The notes beneath the pieces were generated by a model. The model had not been told where the DNA came from, did not search any database, and saw nothing but the letters and a program-made list of their open reading frames with translations. 64,000 nt of DNA from assembly GCA_028868855.1 (NCBI GenBank), contig JAGWTR010000006.1, forward strand, positions 124,001 to 188,000, given 5' to 3'. Below are positions 9,120 through 18,662 of this stretch, piece after piece (the first letter of the stretch is position 1; each line of letters begins with the position of its first letter). Both the position numbers and the translations under genes were made by a program. Source of the DNA: Burkholderiales bacterium (GTDB taxonomy: Bacteria > Pseudomonadota > Gammaproteobacteria > Burkholderiales > Burkholderiaceae_C).

Positions 9120-9998
9120 ATGACGATCACGTTGACCTTGACCGGCCATTTGACGGACCTTGGCGCAGGCATGCTGGTGCGTCGCATGCTGCCGGCGGCA
9201 CAGCGTCAGGCTGTCGGGCCTTTTGTCTTCTTTGATCACTTCGGGCCGATCGTGCAGACCCCCGACATGAACACGGATGTTCGCCCGCATCCGCACATCG
9301 GCCTGGCCACCGTGACGTACTTGTGGGAAGGCGTCATGATGCACCGCGACAGTCTGGGGTCTGTCCAAAGAATCGAGCCCGGCGCCATCAACTGGATGAC
9401 TGCGGGGCGTGGCATTGTGCATTCGGAGCGCGCGCCCGAGGATCTGCGCGCCAGTGATCGCCCCATGCATGGCTTGCAGCTGTGGGTGGCCCTGCCGAAG
9501 GAGCACGAGGAGTCATCGCCCCGCTTCGCCCACACCGCCGCGTCGGAGATTCCGCAGATCGAGGTGGAAGGCGCCCAGGTGCGCGTGCTGGTCGGGCAGG
9601 CCTGGGGGGCCGAATCACCCGTGGCGACCTTGGTGCCCACCTTGTACCTGGACGTCGCGCTGGCGCCTGGCCAAGGTCTGACCTTGCCCCCGCTGGCGCC
9701 AGAGATGGCGATCTATACCGTCGACCAGGCGCTGCAAGTGGACGGTGCCCACCTGGCGCTTAACACCCTGGCCGTGTTGGATGGGGTCAGCCACCTGAGC
9801 AACGAGGGCCGGGGTGAGGCCCGGTTTGTCGTCGTTGGCGGCGCGCCGCTGGACGGGCCACGCTTCATCTGGTGGAACTTCGTGTCCAGCGAACGGGGGC
9901 GAATTGCCCGCGCCGCGCAGGACTGGGATGCCAGGTTATTCAAGGCGGTGCCCGACGACGATGAACGCATTGAACTACCGACCCAGCGGCCCTTCTGA
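9120..9998 (+). CDS. Pirin family protein
   Basis: 292 residues of bicupin fold. The metal ligands are in the first cupin: RPHPHIGLATVTYL with its histidines, and the later His/Glu in MTAGRGIVHSER. The LQLWVALP strand is typical of pirins such as E. coli YhhW, which has quercetinase activity; the role here is unknown. The ATG at 9120 (MTITLTL) has GAGG upstream and matches the usual pirin N-terminus. The 3' end overlaps the convergent sensor kinase gene by 24 bases. Confidence 0.92.
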   Translation: MTITLTLTGHLTDLGAGMLVRRMLPAAQRQAVGPFVFFDHFGPIVQTPDMNTDVRPHPHIGLATVTYLWEGVMMHRDSLGSVQRIEPGAINWMTAGRGIVHSERAPEDLRASDRPMHGLQLWVALPKEHEESSPRFAHTAASEIPQIEVEGAQVRVLVGQAWGAESPVATLVPTLYLDVALAPGQGLTLPPLAPEMAIYTVDQALQVDGAHLALNTLAVLDGVSHLSNEGRGEARFVVVGGAPLDGPRFIWWNFVSSERGRIARAAQDWDARLFKAVPDDDERIELPTQRPF

Positions 9999-11387
9999 AT
10001 CACCTGACCAAGGCAGGGCGCCCTCAAGGGCGGGCAGGTCGATCCAGAACTCGCTGCCTTCACCCGGCGTGCTGCGCGCCCCGATCGAACCGCCCATCAG
10101 GTCCATCAGGCGCTGACAGGTGCTCAGGCCGATGCCGGTGCCCTCAATCGGGCCAAACTCTGCACCCAGGCGGTTGAAGGGCTGGTACATCTGGGCCATG
10201 CGCTCGCAAGCAATGCCAGTGCCGGTGTCGCGCACGGTGATGCGAATCATGTGCTCTCCGTGCGGCGTGGCTTGCAGATGCACGCTGCCGCCCGGGCGGT
10301 TGTACTTGACGGCGTTGGAAACCAGGTTGAGCAGGACCTGTTTGAGGCGCAGACGATCGGCACGCACGGCCACGCCGCTGAAGGCGTCCCATCGCAAGGT
10401 CACATCGCGTTGTTGTGCCATCGCTTGCATGAGCGTCATGACGTCATGCGCGAGGTCGGTCAGTTGAACCGGCTCCATCGACAAGGTAAGGCGTCCGGAC
10501 TCCACCTGCGTCAGGTCAAGCACGTCGTTGATGAGGTTCAGCAGGTGCTTGCCTGCACGCAAGATTTCTGTGGCAAAGCCGCGTGGGCGCGCTTGTAAGG
10601 CGGTATCGCGCTCCAATAGTTGTGAAAAGCCCAGGATGGCGTTCATGGGGGTGCGCAGTTCATGGCTCATGCGCGACAGAAAGTCGGTTTTTGCGCGGCT
10701 GGCCTGCACCCGTTCGGTGACGTCGCGTGACAGCACGATGAAGCGATCGGCTTGCCCGCAGGGGCTGCGTTTGACCGCGATAGACAGCTCAAACCAACAC
10801 GCCCCTTGGGGGACATCCAGTTGCAACTGGGCTCCGTTGGCGGTGCCTTTGTGGGCGGCTTCCTTCAAGGCGGCGAGGACGGTGTTGGCCGATTCCGGGG
10901 GCATCACCTCACTCACGGTGCGCCCAAGCAATTGGTCGGGCGGGAGCACGAGCAAATCGGTTCGGGCGGCTCGATAGTCCAGGTAGCGGCCGTCGATGTC
11001 CAGCTCAAACAACAGGTCGGGGACGGCCTGCAGGGTGGCGTTCAGCTGGGCGATGGTTTGCTCGGCCCGCTCATTCGCATCACCAAGCGCGTCAAGGGAT
11101 CGTGACAGGGCCCTTGTTTGCTCCCGCAAGCGTCGGCGCAGGATGAGATTCCAGAGCCCCAGGCCCAGCGCCAGGAGCAAGGCGCCAAGCAGGCCTGGGT
11201 CCGCATGGCGTTCGAGGAAGGCGGCGGCTGGATGGCCAGGCTGGTCGGGGGCGGCCAACACGATCGTTGTCCAGGACATCAGCCCCGAGGTCATGAGGCC
11301 AGTGCGCAAATTTGCAGCCGCTATGCGACTGGGGTCGCCCATTGTTTTCTGGGCACCGACGTCCCTCTCTGGCTTGGGACATTGCAT
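9975..11387 (-). CDS. PAS-domain sensor histidine kinase
   Basis: Up to 470 residues. A short N-terminal part with two hydrophobic stretches (about 31-46 and 65-83) is followed by a helical linker, a PAS domain (about 115-230) and a dimerisation domain with the phospho-acceptor His242 in SHELRTPMN. The catalytic domain ends with GTGIGLSTCQRLMDLMGG. No receiver domain and no adjacent response regulator, so it is an orphan kinase. The start is uncertain: ATGs at 11387 and 11342 both lack a clear ribosome site. Overlaps pirin tail to tail. Confidence 0.88.
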   Translation of the reverse strand: MQCPKPERDVGAQKTMGDPSRIAAANLRTGLMTSGLMSWTTIVLAAPDQPGHPAAAFLERHADPGLLGALLLALGLGLWNLILRRRLREQTRALSRSLDALGDANERAEQTIAQLNATLQAVPDLLFELDIDGRYLDYRAARTDLLVLPPDQLLGRTVSEVMPPESANTVLAALKEAAHKGTANGAQLQLDVPQGACWFELSIAVKRSPCGQADRFIVLSRDVTERVQASRAKTDFLSRMSHELRTPMNAILGFSQLLERDTALQARPRGFATEILRAGKHLLNLINDVLDLTQVESGRLTLSMEPVQLTDLAHDVMTLMQAMAQQRDVTLRWDAFSGVAVRADRLRLKQVLLNLVSNAVKYNRPGGSVHLQATPHGEHMIRITVRDTGTGIACERMAQMYQPFNRLGAEFGPIEGTGIGLSTCQRLMDLMGGSIGARSTPGEGSEFWIDLPALEGALPWSGDSEGPLGR

Positions 11388-11598
11388 TGTTGATTTCTGA
11401 TCCGCCCAATCGTCCCGCTCTGTTGGGCTGTTAATTTTATGACTGAAGCAAAAATAAAGGTGACAGCGTTACTCAGGGAGTGATTCTCCCCAGAGGGGGG
11501 GCTGGCGTCCTTAAGGAATCCTGAAAGCGCCTTAAAGCTGGCTTGCATGGGTTATAAAGTGTGCGCTGACCAGTCTCGGGCAATGCTCCGGAAGTGCC
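11388..11598. other. Divergent intergenic region with promoter-like elements
   Basis: 211 bases between the sensor kinase (minus) and the winged-helix regulator (plus). A TATAAA hexamer at 11553-11558 is placed well as a -10 for the regulator, but no good -35 lies 16-18 bases upstream. A 10-base palindrome TCCTTAAGGA is at 11508-11517. A small hairpin GGGAG/CTCCC spans 11476-11490. None of these can be assigned to a known regulator. Confidence 0.3.
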
Positions 11599-14124
11599 GT
11601 GGAACCCTTGCCAACCTGTTATCGATTCGATCGATTCGAGATCCGCCCCGCCGAGCGGATGCTTTACGTTGACGGACATCCGGCCAGTCTGGGAACCCGC
11701 GCCATTGATCTGCTGCTGGCCTTGGTGGCACGCCATGGGCGCCTGGTGTCCAAGGCCGAATTGCTTGACCTGGTCTGGCCCAATCTGGTCGTTGAAGAAA
11801 ACAATCTGCAGGTCCAGATTTCGACCTTGCGCAAGCTGCTGGGCCCAAAGGCGATCGCCACGGTGCCGGGGCGTGGCTACCGGTTCGCAGCGGCGCTTGA
11901 TGGGGCTGGCGCCCCCGCCCATTCAGCCGCGGTGGCAACGCAGGCCTCGGCCTTGACGGCTTTGCCCACCTTGGCGAGTCGACTGTGGGGCCGCGAGCGT
12001 GATCTGGCCTTGCTGCACGCGCAGCGTCATCACGCGCTCATCACCATCGTCGGGGCTGGGGGCATTGGCAAGACCGCCTTTGCATTGAACGCCGCCCACG
12101 CCTGGCGAGTTGGCCACAAGGACGGCGCGGTCTGGGTGGATTTGTCGGGCATCAGCGATGCCTTGCTGGTGCTCACGGTGGTGGCGCAGGCTTTGGGCCT
12201 GCCTTCGGGTGGGCGCGAGCCCTTGCCCGCGTTCCTTGCCGCACTCAGGCCTCTGCAGTTGCTGCTGGTGCTGGACAACGCCGAGCATGTATTGGAAGCG
12301 GTGGCATCGCTGGCGCACGCCATCACCGTCGCCGCGCCCGATGTGCGTCTGCTCGTGACCAGTCAAGGGCCCTTGAAGGTGGATGGCGAGCGCGTGTTTC
12401 GACTCAGTGCCTTGTCGGTGCCTGACCCCGGCACGGGGGCCGAGGAGGCCTTGACCCATGGTGCGGTGGCGCTGTTTGCCGATCGTGCGCACGCAGCGGA
12501 TCATCGATTTGCGCTCACCGATGCCAATGTGGAGGCCGTGATGGCCTTGTGCCGACGCCTGGATGGCCTCGCCCTGGCGATCAAGCTGGCGGCGGCGCGG
12601 GTGCCACTGATGGGCTTGCAAGGCATCACCGATCGCCTGGATGAGCGATTCAAGCTGCTGGGTGAGCACCACGGTGTGACCCCTGTCCGCCATCAGACGC
12701 TGCGTGGTGCGCTGGACTGGAGTCACGATTTGCTGTCGCCCGCCGAGCAGGCGGTGTTTCGCCGGTTGAGCGTTTTCGCGGGGGGCTTCACCCTGGAGCT
12801 GGCCAGTGCCGTGGCGCATGACGACGATCTGGATGAATGGGGGGTGATCGACGCCCTGGGGATGCTGGTGGACCGCTCGCTGGTGGCCGCCGATGGTGGC
12901 GCCGACGGCGATGTGCCGCGCTACCGCTTGCTGGATAGCCCTCGTGACTATGCCGCCCTGAAGCTGGACGCCGCTGGACAGTCGGCGTCGCTGAAGCGTC
13001 GGCATGCGCTGGCGATGGCGGCGCTGATGGAACAGGCCTACGAGCAGTACTGGGCCACGCCCGATGCCGTCTGGCTGGAGTCCTATGGGCCGGAGATCGA
13101 CAATGTTCGTGCCGCCATGGACTGGGCCACGGCGCATGAGCCCGGCCTGGCCATCAAGATGATCGGGGCGGCCAGTTCGCTGTTCATGTTGCTGGGCCTG
13201 GCTGCGGAGTCTCGCCAGCGTTGCGCGGCCCTGGAGGCGCAGGTCGGGGCGAAGAGCGACGCCCTGGCGGTGCCGAGCTACTGGCTGGAGCGCAGCCGCT
13301 TGCATTGGGGCATCTCCAACGCCCTGATGCACGATTTTGCCGATCGGGCCGCGCAGCAATTTCGTGCGGCACGGGACGATCGAGGCCTCTACCAGGCCTT
13401 GCGTTGCGTGGCCGGTAGCGCGATGCTGCCTGCTGCGCAAGCACTGGCGATCCTCGCCGAAATGCGAACCGTGGAGCGGCCTGAGTGGCCCCCTCGTTTG
13501 CGTCTGCAACGCTTGTTTGCCCAGGTCACCGTGCTCAAGTCGATCGGACAGTTTGCGCAAGCCAGAACGGTGTGCGAAGACTTGCTGGCGCGCGCGCAGG
13601 CCGCCGGCCTGGACGCCGTGGTGTCGGCCGCGCTCAGCGATCTGGCCGCCTTGAATTTGTCCCTGGGTGAAATCGCTGAGGCGGTGCGCCACTGTCGTCA
13701 GCTCTTGAGTCGCGCACGCCACCGGCGGGACAACTTTGTGTTGCATGCCCTGGCCATCCTGGCGTGCGCTTCGTTCTTGCAGGACGACACCGTGCAGGCC
13801 CGAGCGGCGCTGGTGGATTTTGCGGCAGCGTCGCGCAGCCGAGACTGGGAATGGTTCGGCCTCTACGCGGGTCTGTTCGCCTTGCTGGCCACCAGGGAAG
13901 GGCGTGCCGAGGTGGCCGCGCGTCTGCTTGGCAAGGCCGATGCGGAGCACCAGCACCTGGGTCCGCGTGTGGAGCAAATGGCGCACATCTGGAGCCAGGC
14001 CCGCGTCGTGATCGAGTGCGCATTGGACGCCCCCACCATCGCCAGACTGCGCGCCGAGGGCGCCTTGATGGACCCTCAGGCCCTGTCCGCCCTGGCACTC
14101 GAGCCCGCGGTGGCCCACGGGTGA
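11599..14124 (+). CDS. Winged-helix transcriptional regulator with NB-ARC-like ATPase and TPR-like repeats
   Basis: 841 residues. Residues 1-100 form an OmpR/PhoB-type winged helix (GTRAIDLLLALV, ENNLQVQISTLRKLLG, PGRGYRF). A P-loop follows at about 151-159 (GAGGIGKTA) with the hydrophobic LLLVLDNAEH and a winged-helix-like HQTLRGALDWSHDLL segment, as in AfsR/SARP-type STAND ATPases. The C-terminal 400 residues are Ala/Leu-rich helical repeats, probably TPR. STAND regulators switch by nucleotide and ligand. The stop overlaps the next start (TGATG), so the two proteins are probably made together. Confidence 0.85.
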   Translation: MEPLPTCYRFDRFEIRPAERMLYVDGHPASLGTRAIDLLLALVARHGRLVSKAELLDLVWPNLVVEENNLQVQISTLRKLLGPKAIATVPGRGYRFAAALDGAGAPAHSAAVATQASALTALPTLASRLWGRERDLALLHAQRHHALITIVGAGGIGKTAFALNAAHAWRVGHKDGAVWVDLSGISDALLVLTVVAQALGLPSGGREPLPAFLAALRPLQLLLVLDNAEHVLEAVASLAHAITVAAPDVRLLVTSQGPLKVDGERVFRLSALSVPDPGTGAEEALTHGAVALFADRAHAADHRFALTDANVEAVMALCRRLDGLALAIKLAAARVPLMGLQGITDRLDERFKLLGEHHGVTPVRHQTLRGALDWSHDLLSPAEQAVFRRLSVFAGGFTLELASAVAHDDDLDEWGVIDALGMLVDRSLVAADGGADGDVPRYRLLDSPRDYAALKLDAAGQSASLKRRHALAMAALMEQAYEQYWATPDAVWLESYGPEIDNVRAAMDWATAHEPGLAIKMIGAASSLFMLLGLAAESRQRCAALEAQVGAKSDALAVPSYWLERSRLHWGISNALMHDFADRAAQQFRAARDDRGLYQALRCVAGSAMLPAAQALAILAEMRTVERPEWPPRLRLQRLFAQVTVLKSIGQFAQARTVCEDLLARAQAAGLDAVVSAALSDLAALNLSLGEIAEAVRHCRQLLSRARHRRDNFVLHALAILACASFLQDDTVQARAALVDFAAASRSRDWEWFGLYAGLFALLATREGRAEVAARLLGKADAEHQHLGPRVEQMAHIWSQARVVIECALDAPTIARLRAEGALMDPQALSALALEPAVAHG

Positions 14125-17100
14125 TGGGGGCCGGCATGGCATCGATGTCTGACTGGCTCAGGTCGATTGGATTGCATCGCCTTGAGGATGTTTTGCTGAA
14201 GAACGACATCAACCTTGATGTCTTGCACAGCTTGAGCGAGCCCGATCTTGACAAGCTGGGTGTGTCGATGGGCGATCGCAAGCGCTTGCTTCAGGCCATC
14301 GGCACTTTGCCGCACGCCGTCATGTCCGCAGGTGATGGCGGCGAAGTGCGGCAATTGACCATCATGTTTTGTGACTTGGTGGATTCGACCGCGCTGTGCG
14401 AGCGTCTCAACCCCGAGCAGTGGCGAGAGGTGGTGCTGGCCTATCAGCAGGCGGCCTCCACGCTCATCGAGCGCCTGGGTGGTGTGATTGCCCAGTATCT
14501 GGGTGATGGCCTGCTGGTTTACTTTGGATACCCGCAGGCCCACGAAGATGCGCCCGAGCGGGCCGTGCGCGCGGCTTTGGCGCTGGTGGCGACCTTGAAT
14601 GAAGTGCGCATCACCGTCTCTCCGCAGGAGACGGTGCGCTTGTCGGTGCGCGTGGGCATTGACACCGGGGTGGTCGTGATTGGCAGCATGGGGGCTGGTC
14701 CGCGGCGCGAGCAACTGGCCTTGGGTGATGCGCCCAACCTGGCCGCGCGTTTGCAAACCCTGGCGGCCCCCGACACGGTGCTCATCAGCGACAACACCCG
14801 AAAATTGGCGGGCGGTAGTTTTCAGTACCAGGACCAGGGCCAGCATGTGCTGCGGGGGGTGCGTGAACCCCGGCAGGTCTGGCGTGTCATGGCGCTCAGT
14901 GGGACATCCAGCCGGTTTGAGGCGGCCACCGGCCTGGGCCTGACCCCGCTGGTGGGCCGTCAGCATGAGTTGGCGTTGTTGATGGATCGTTGGCACGCTG
15001 CCAGCCAGGGGCTGGGACAGGTGGTGTTGCTGTCGGGCGAGCCGGGCATTGGCAAGTCGCGCATGCTCAAGGAGTTGCACGACCGCTTGGGCAACGTTGG
15101 TTTGAACGCGATACGGATGCAGTGCTCACCGCACCATGTCAACCGTGCCTTACACCCCGGCATCGAACACCTGGAATCAACACTGGGGCTGACGCGGGAT
15201 CAGCCGCTGTCATGGAAGCTCGATCGACTGGAGTCTTGGGTGGTCGGGCAGTTGCAACGGCCCGTGGCACAAGCGGCGTTGCTGGCCGCCATGCTGTCGA
15301 TCCCTGCGCAGGCGCGCTACGGGCCGCTCGTGCAAAGTCCGGTCCGACACGAGCAGGACACCATCGAGGCGCTCGCGGACCTGATGGTCGCCGAGGTCCG
15401 GCGCGGGCCGACCCTGATGCTGCTGGAAGACGCGCATTGGGCGGACCCGGCCACCGTGGTCTGGTTGAAGCAGTTGGTCGAGCGGGCTCGCCACTGGCCT
15501 CTGCTGCTGGTGGTGACGCACCGCCCGGAGTTCGAGCCCGGGCTGGATCACCATGCCCATGTCACGGCCTTGCGGATGGGCAGCCTGGGCCAGGTCGAGG
15601 TGACATCCCTGGTGTCGGCGCTGATGGCGGGCCGCGCTGACGAGACCGGCCTGTCCAGTGAGCTGACCCATCACATTGTGAGCAAGACCGATGGGGTGCC
15701 CTTGTTCGTCGAGGAGTTGACCAAGTCTTTGCTGGATGCGCCCGTCGATGCGCGCTCCTTGGCCGGCCAGACGATGATTCCGGCGACCTTGCGTGATTCC
15801 TTGATGGCCCGATTGGACCGTGTCTCGGCCGCCAAGGAGATCGCGCAGATTGGCTCGGTCGTGGGCCGCACCTTCAGCCTGGACTTGCTGAAAGCCTTGT
15901 CCCGCTGGAGCGACGATGAGCTGGCCGATGCACTGGCGGCGTTGACGCAATCGGGTCTGGCCACCGAACGCACCGGTCAGCAAGGCACGGTGTACACCTT
16001 CAAGCACGCCCTGGTGCAGGACGCCGCCTATGACTCCTTGCTGAAAACGCGACGCGAAGCGCTTCATGGAGCCATGGTGCGCGTGCTGCAAGAGCGCTTC
16101 CCCGCGATCGCGACGGCCGAGCCCGAGTTGGTGGCGCACCATGCCACGGCGGCGGGCCAGCCGCAAACGGCGATCCCGTATTGGCGGCGAGCCAGCGAGT
16201 TGGCGTTGCAGCGCCTGGCATTGAGGGACGCCGTGGCGCACTTGAGTGCAGGTCTGGCCTCGGCCTCGACATTGCCGCCTTCGCCGCAGCGCGATCAAAC
16301 CGAGCTGCAGTTGCAGGCCGCGCTGGGCACGGTGCACATGCTGGGCAAGGGCTGGGCCGCGCCCGAGGTCGTGCAGTCCTATGTGCGGGCCCACGAACTG
16401 GCCGACGCGGCGGATCAGGTGGAAGAGTCCATCTGGCCACTGTGGGGTGTGTGCGTGTTCCAACTGGTGCGTGGCGAGATCACGCAAGCGCAGGCGGTGG
16501 GCCGCCGCATGATGACCGTGGCGCGTCAGTCCAACAGTCGCACGGTCTGGCTGGTGGCCAACATGATGCACACGCAACTGTGCCTCTACAGCGGCGAGTT
16601 GGACCGGGTCGCCGCGCACGGTGATCAGGTGGAGCACCGCTACCGCGACCCGCAGGACAGGGGCCTCATTGCGCTGTATTCGACCGACCTCAAATTGGTG
16701 TCGATGGTGCATGGTTCACAAGCGCGCTGGATCTGCGGCGATGTGGACGACGCCGCCGCGCTGTGCGAGCAGCAGGAGCGCTTTGCGACGTCGCTGGATC
16801 ATCCCTATTCATGGGCCTGGACGCTGACCTGGGGCGCCATGTCCTACCTGCACCGGGGCGATGTTGACGGGCTGCTGGTCCGTGCACAGGAGGGGCTGCG
16901 CATCGCGCGGCAACATGGCTTTGCCTATGTGGCGGCCATCGGCACATTTGCCCAGGGCTGGGGCCAGGCGCAGCAGGGCGACTTAGAAGGTATTGATCAG
17001 ATGCGGTGCGGGCTGGCGGCGTTCAGGGACACGGGCGCGGGCATCGCGGTGCCCTTCTTTCAGACGCTGTTGGCCGACGCTTTGGGTCAGGTGGGCCGCC

Positions 17101-17339
17101 AGCACGAAGGACTGGCGCTGCTCGATGACGCTGCACGGCGCATTGAACAGGGCGGTGAGCGCTGGCACGAGGCCGAATCGCACCGCATCCGGGGGCGCCT
17201 GCTGGCCATGGGCCCGCAGGCTGATGTGCGCGCGGCCGAGGTTAGCCTTCAGCGGGCCATCGAGGTGGCCACGGACCAGCATGCCCTCAGTTGGCAGCGA
17301 CGCGCGGTGGCCGATCTGGCGCGCCTGCGGGGCGCTTGA
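14124..17339 (+). CDS. SAM domain / class III nucleotidyl cyclase-like / AAA ATPase / TPR signalling protein
   Basis: 1071 residues. A SAM domain (about 8-60) precedes a class III cyclase homology domain (about 75-245), a large ATPase with P-loop GEPGIGKS at 305-312 and DEXX-like MLLEDAHW, then TPR-like repeats. Metal aspartates (D84, D128) and the transition-state pair (N205, R209) are present. The purine-recognition lysine is Gln124 and its partner position is Leu198, so product specificity or activity is uncertain. The start at 14124 overlaps the upstream stop; ATGs at 14136 and 14145 are alternatives. No transmembrane segment, so cytoplasmic. Confidence 0.85.
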   Translation: MGAGMASMSDWLRSIGLHRLEDVLLKNDINLDVLHSLSEPDLDKLGVSMGDRKRLLQAIGTLPHAVMSAGDGGEVRQLTIMFCDLVDSTALCERLNPEQWREVVLAYQQAASTLIERLGGVIAQYLGDGLLVYFGYPQAHEDAPERAVRAALALVATLNEVRITVSPQETVRLSVRVGIDTGVVVIGSMGAGPRREQLALGDAPNLAARLQTLAAPDTVLISDNTRKLAGGSFQYQDQGQHVLRGVREPRQVWRVMALSGTSSRFEAATGLGLTPLVGRQHELALLMDRWHAASQGLGQVVLLSGEPGIGKSRMLKELHDRLGNVGLNAIRMQCSPHHVNRALHPGIEHLESTLGLTRDQPLSWKLDRLESWVVGQLQRPVAQAALLAAMLSIPAQARYGPLVQSPVRHEQDTIEALADLMVAEVRRGPTLMLLEDAHWADPATVVWLKQLVERARHWPLLLVVTHRPEFEPGLDHHAHVTALRMGSLGQVEVTSLVSALMAGRADETGLSSELTHHIVSKTDGVPLFVEELTKSLLDAPVDARSLAGQTMIPATLRDSLMARLDRVSAAKEIAQIGSVVGRTFSLDLLKALSRWSDDELADALAALTQSGLATERTGQQGTVYTFKHALVQDAAYDSLLKTRREALHGAMVRVLQERFPAIATAEPELVAHHATAAGQPQTAIPYWRRASELALQRLALRDAVAHLSAGLASASTLPPSPQRDQTELQLQAALGTVHMLGKGWAAPEVVQSYVRAHELADAADQVEESIWPLWGVCVFQLVRGEITQAQAVGRRMMTVARQSNSRTVWLVANMMHTQLCLYSGELDRVAAHGDQVEHRYRDPQDRGLIALYSTDLKLVSMVHGSQARWICGDVDDAAALCEQQERFATSLDHPYSWAWTLTWGAMSYLHRGDVDGLLVRAQEGLRIARQHGFAYVAAIGTFAQGWGQAQQGDLEGIDQMRCGLAAFRDTGAGIAVPFFQTLLADALGQVGRQHEGLALLDDAARRIEQGGERWHEAESHRIRGRLLAMGPQADVRAAEVSLQRAIEVATDQHALSWQRRAVADLARLRGA

Positions 17340-17365
17340 TGGGTGGCGGCTCGATGACGCCGTGA

Positions 17366-18565
17366 TCAGGCCGTCAGGAGCTTTTGCAGATGGGCCGGGT
17401 CGAAGAAGTCTGCCGGAGACACCGTCTGGGCGAAGACGCCAAAGTAGCGATCGGTCTCAACCTGATTGCCCGCCAGCGCGCCAAAGAGTTGCATGACCTC
17501 CTGGGTGGGTGGGGCCAATTGGGCCATCTGCTGGGCGAATTGGTGCAGGGGCAGGGACACGGCATCGCGCCGCGCCTCAAAACCCGCCAAAGCCTCGTCC
17601 ATGCGCCGCTGGCCTGACAGGCCTTCGTGCAGGGCCTGGGTCAGGCTCTCGGCGTCCCGCAGGGCCACGGTGATGCCTGCGGCGGTGATGGGGTCCATCG
17701 TCAATCCCGCGTCGCCCACCAAAGCCCAGCCGGGGCCGACAGGCTTGCGACAGAAACTGGGAATGGCCCCGGTGATCCAGTCTTCTTCGCGCTGGCCCGC
17801 GCGCACTCGCGCTGCCAGATCGGGGGCCATGGCGTCCAGTTGCTCAAAGAAATGGGTGGGCACATCGTCGCGGCTGACCTTGCCCTCTCGCCCTGGTTGC
17901 AAGATGCCGACCACGACCTGCCCGTCATTGGTCTGCCAGGCGTAGGCCATGCGCTCGGAACGGGAGAAGAACTCCACGCCCTTGACCGCGACTCCGCTGA
18001 AGTAGGAGTAGGTGTTGTGTGTGCCTTGTTCCTTGGAGGTCTCGTTGCAGGTCGGGCTCTGGACGGCCCGGGCCACTCGCGAGGTGCGGCCGTCCGCGCC
18101 GACGACGACACGAGCCAGTGCGGTCCAGTTGCTGCCGTCGGCATTCTTGGCCCGGATGCCCACCACGCGGGCGCCGTCTTTGAGCGTGCCCTCAAACGAC
18201 ACCTTCTGACGAAATTCGACGCCCGCCGCCACGGCGGCGTTCAGCAAAATCTGATCCAGCACGATGCGTTTTGGTGCGAAGGCCGCGCCGACTTGTGTGC
18301 CGGGTGGGTGCCCATGAAGCACCGTCTCACCCAGGTCGAGGGAGAGGTCCGTCAAGGGCGGGCAGTTTGAATCGCGAACCGCGTCGAGCAGGCCCCATTT
18401 GTGCAATAGGTCGGCGCCGGCATGCCACAACAGGTGCGTGGACAGTCGCACATCGCTTGGGAATTCGGTCTGATCAATCATCAGGACCTTATATCCCTGG
18501 CGTGCCAGCAACATGGCCGTTGATGCGCCGGCGCAGCGAGCGCCCACTACGATGACGTCGTGCAT
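17366..18565 (-). CDS. FAD-dependent oxidoreductase (geranylgeranyl reductase / PHBH-like family)
   Basis: 399 residues. The N-terminal dinucleotide fold has a variant motif VVGARCAGASTAMLLA. Later come the family motif VVGADGRTSRVAR and the flavin-contact GWALVGDAGLTMDPITAAGI, in the order found in aromatic hydroxylase-like and geranylgeranyl-reductase-like flavoproteins. The substrate cannot be assigned. It is transcribed in the same direction as the upstream glycosylase gene with 97 bases between them. No signal peptide. Confidence 0.85.
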   Translation of the reverse strand: MHDVIVVGARCAGASTAMLLARQGYKVLMIDQTEFPSDVRLSTHLLWHAGADLLHKWGLLDAVRDSNCPPLTDLSLDLGETVLHGHPPGTQVGAAFAPKRIVLDQILLNAAVAAGVEFRQKVSFEGTLKDGARVVGIRAKNADGSNWTALARVVVGADGRTSRVARAVQSPTCNETSKEQGTHNTYSYFSGVAVKGVEFFSRSERMAYAWQTNDGQVVVGILQPGREGKVSRDDVPTHFFEQLDAMAPDLAARVRAGQREEDWITGAIPSFCRKPVGPGWALVGDAGLTMDPITAAGITVALRDAESLTQALHEGLSGQRRMDEALAGFEARRDAVSLPLHQFAQQMAQLAPPTQEVMQLFGALAGNQVETDRYFGVFAQTVSPADFFDPAHLQKLLTA

Positions 18566-18662
18566 CTGAGTTTCAAGGGTTGGGACGGTGCCTGGATGCT
18601 AAGGCATGTGGCGGTGCGCTGACCCTGGCGGATGCCCGGTGCCGTGGCGAGCTTGCCTCGGT

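Noticed and set aside
11923-14142. 739-codon minus-strand open frame
   Set aside because: Shadow of the winged-helix ATPase gene; no motifs and the typical His/Gln/Arg bias.
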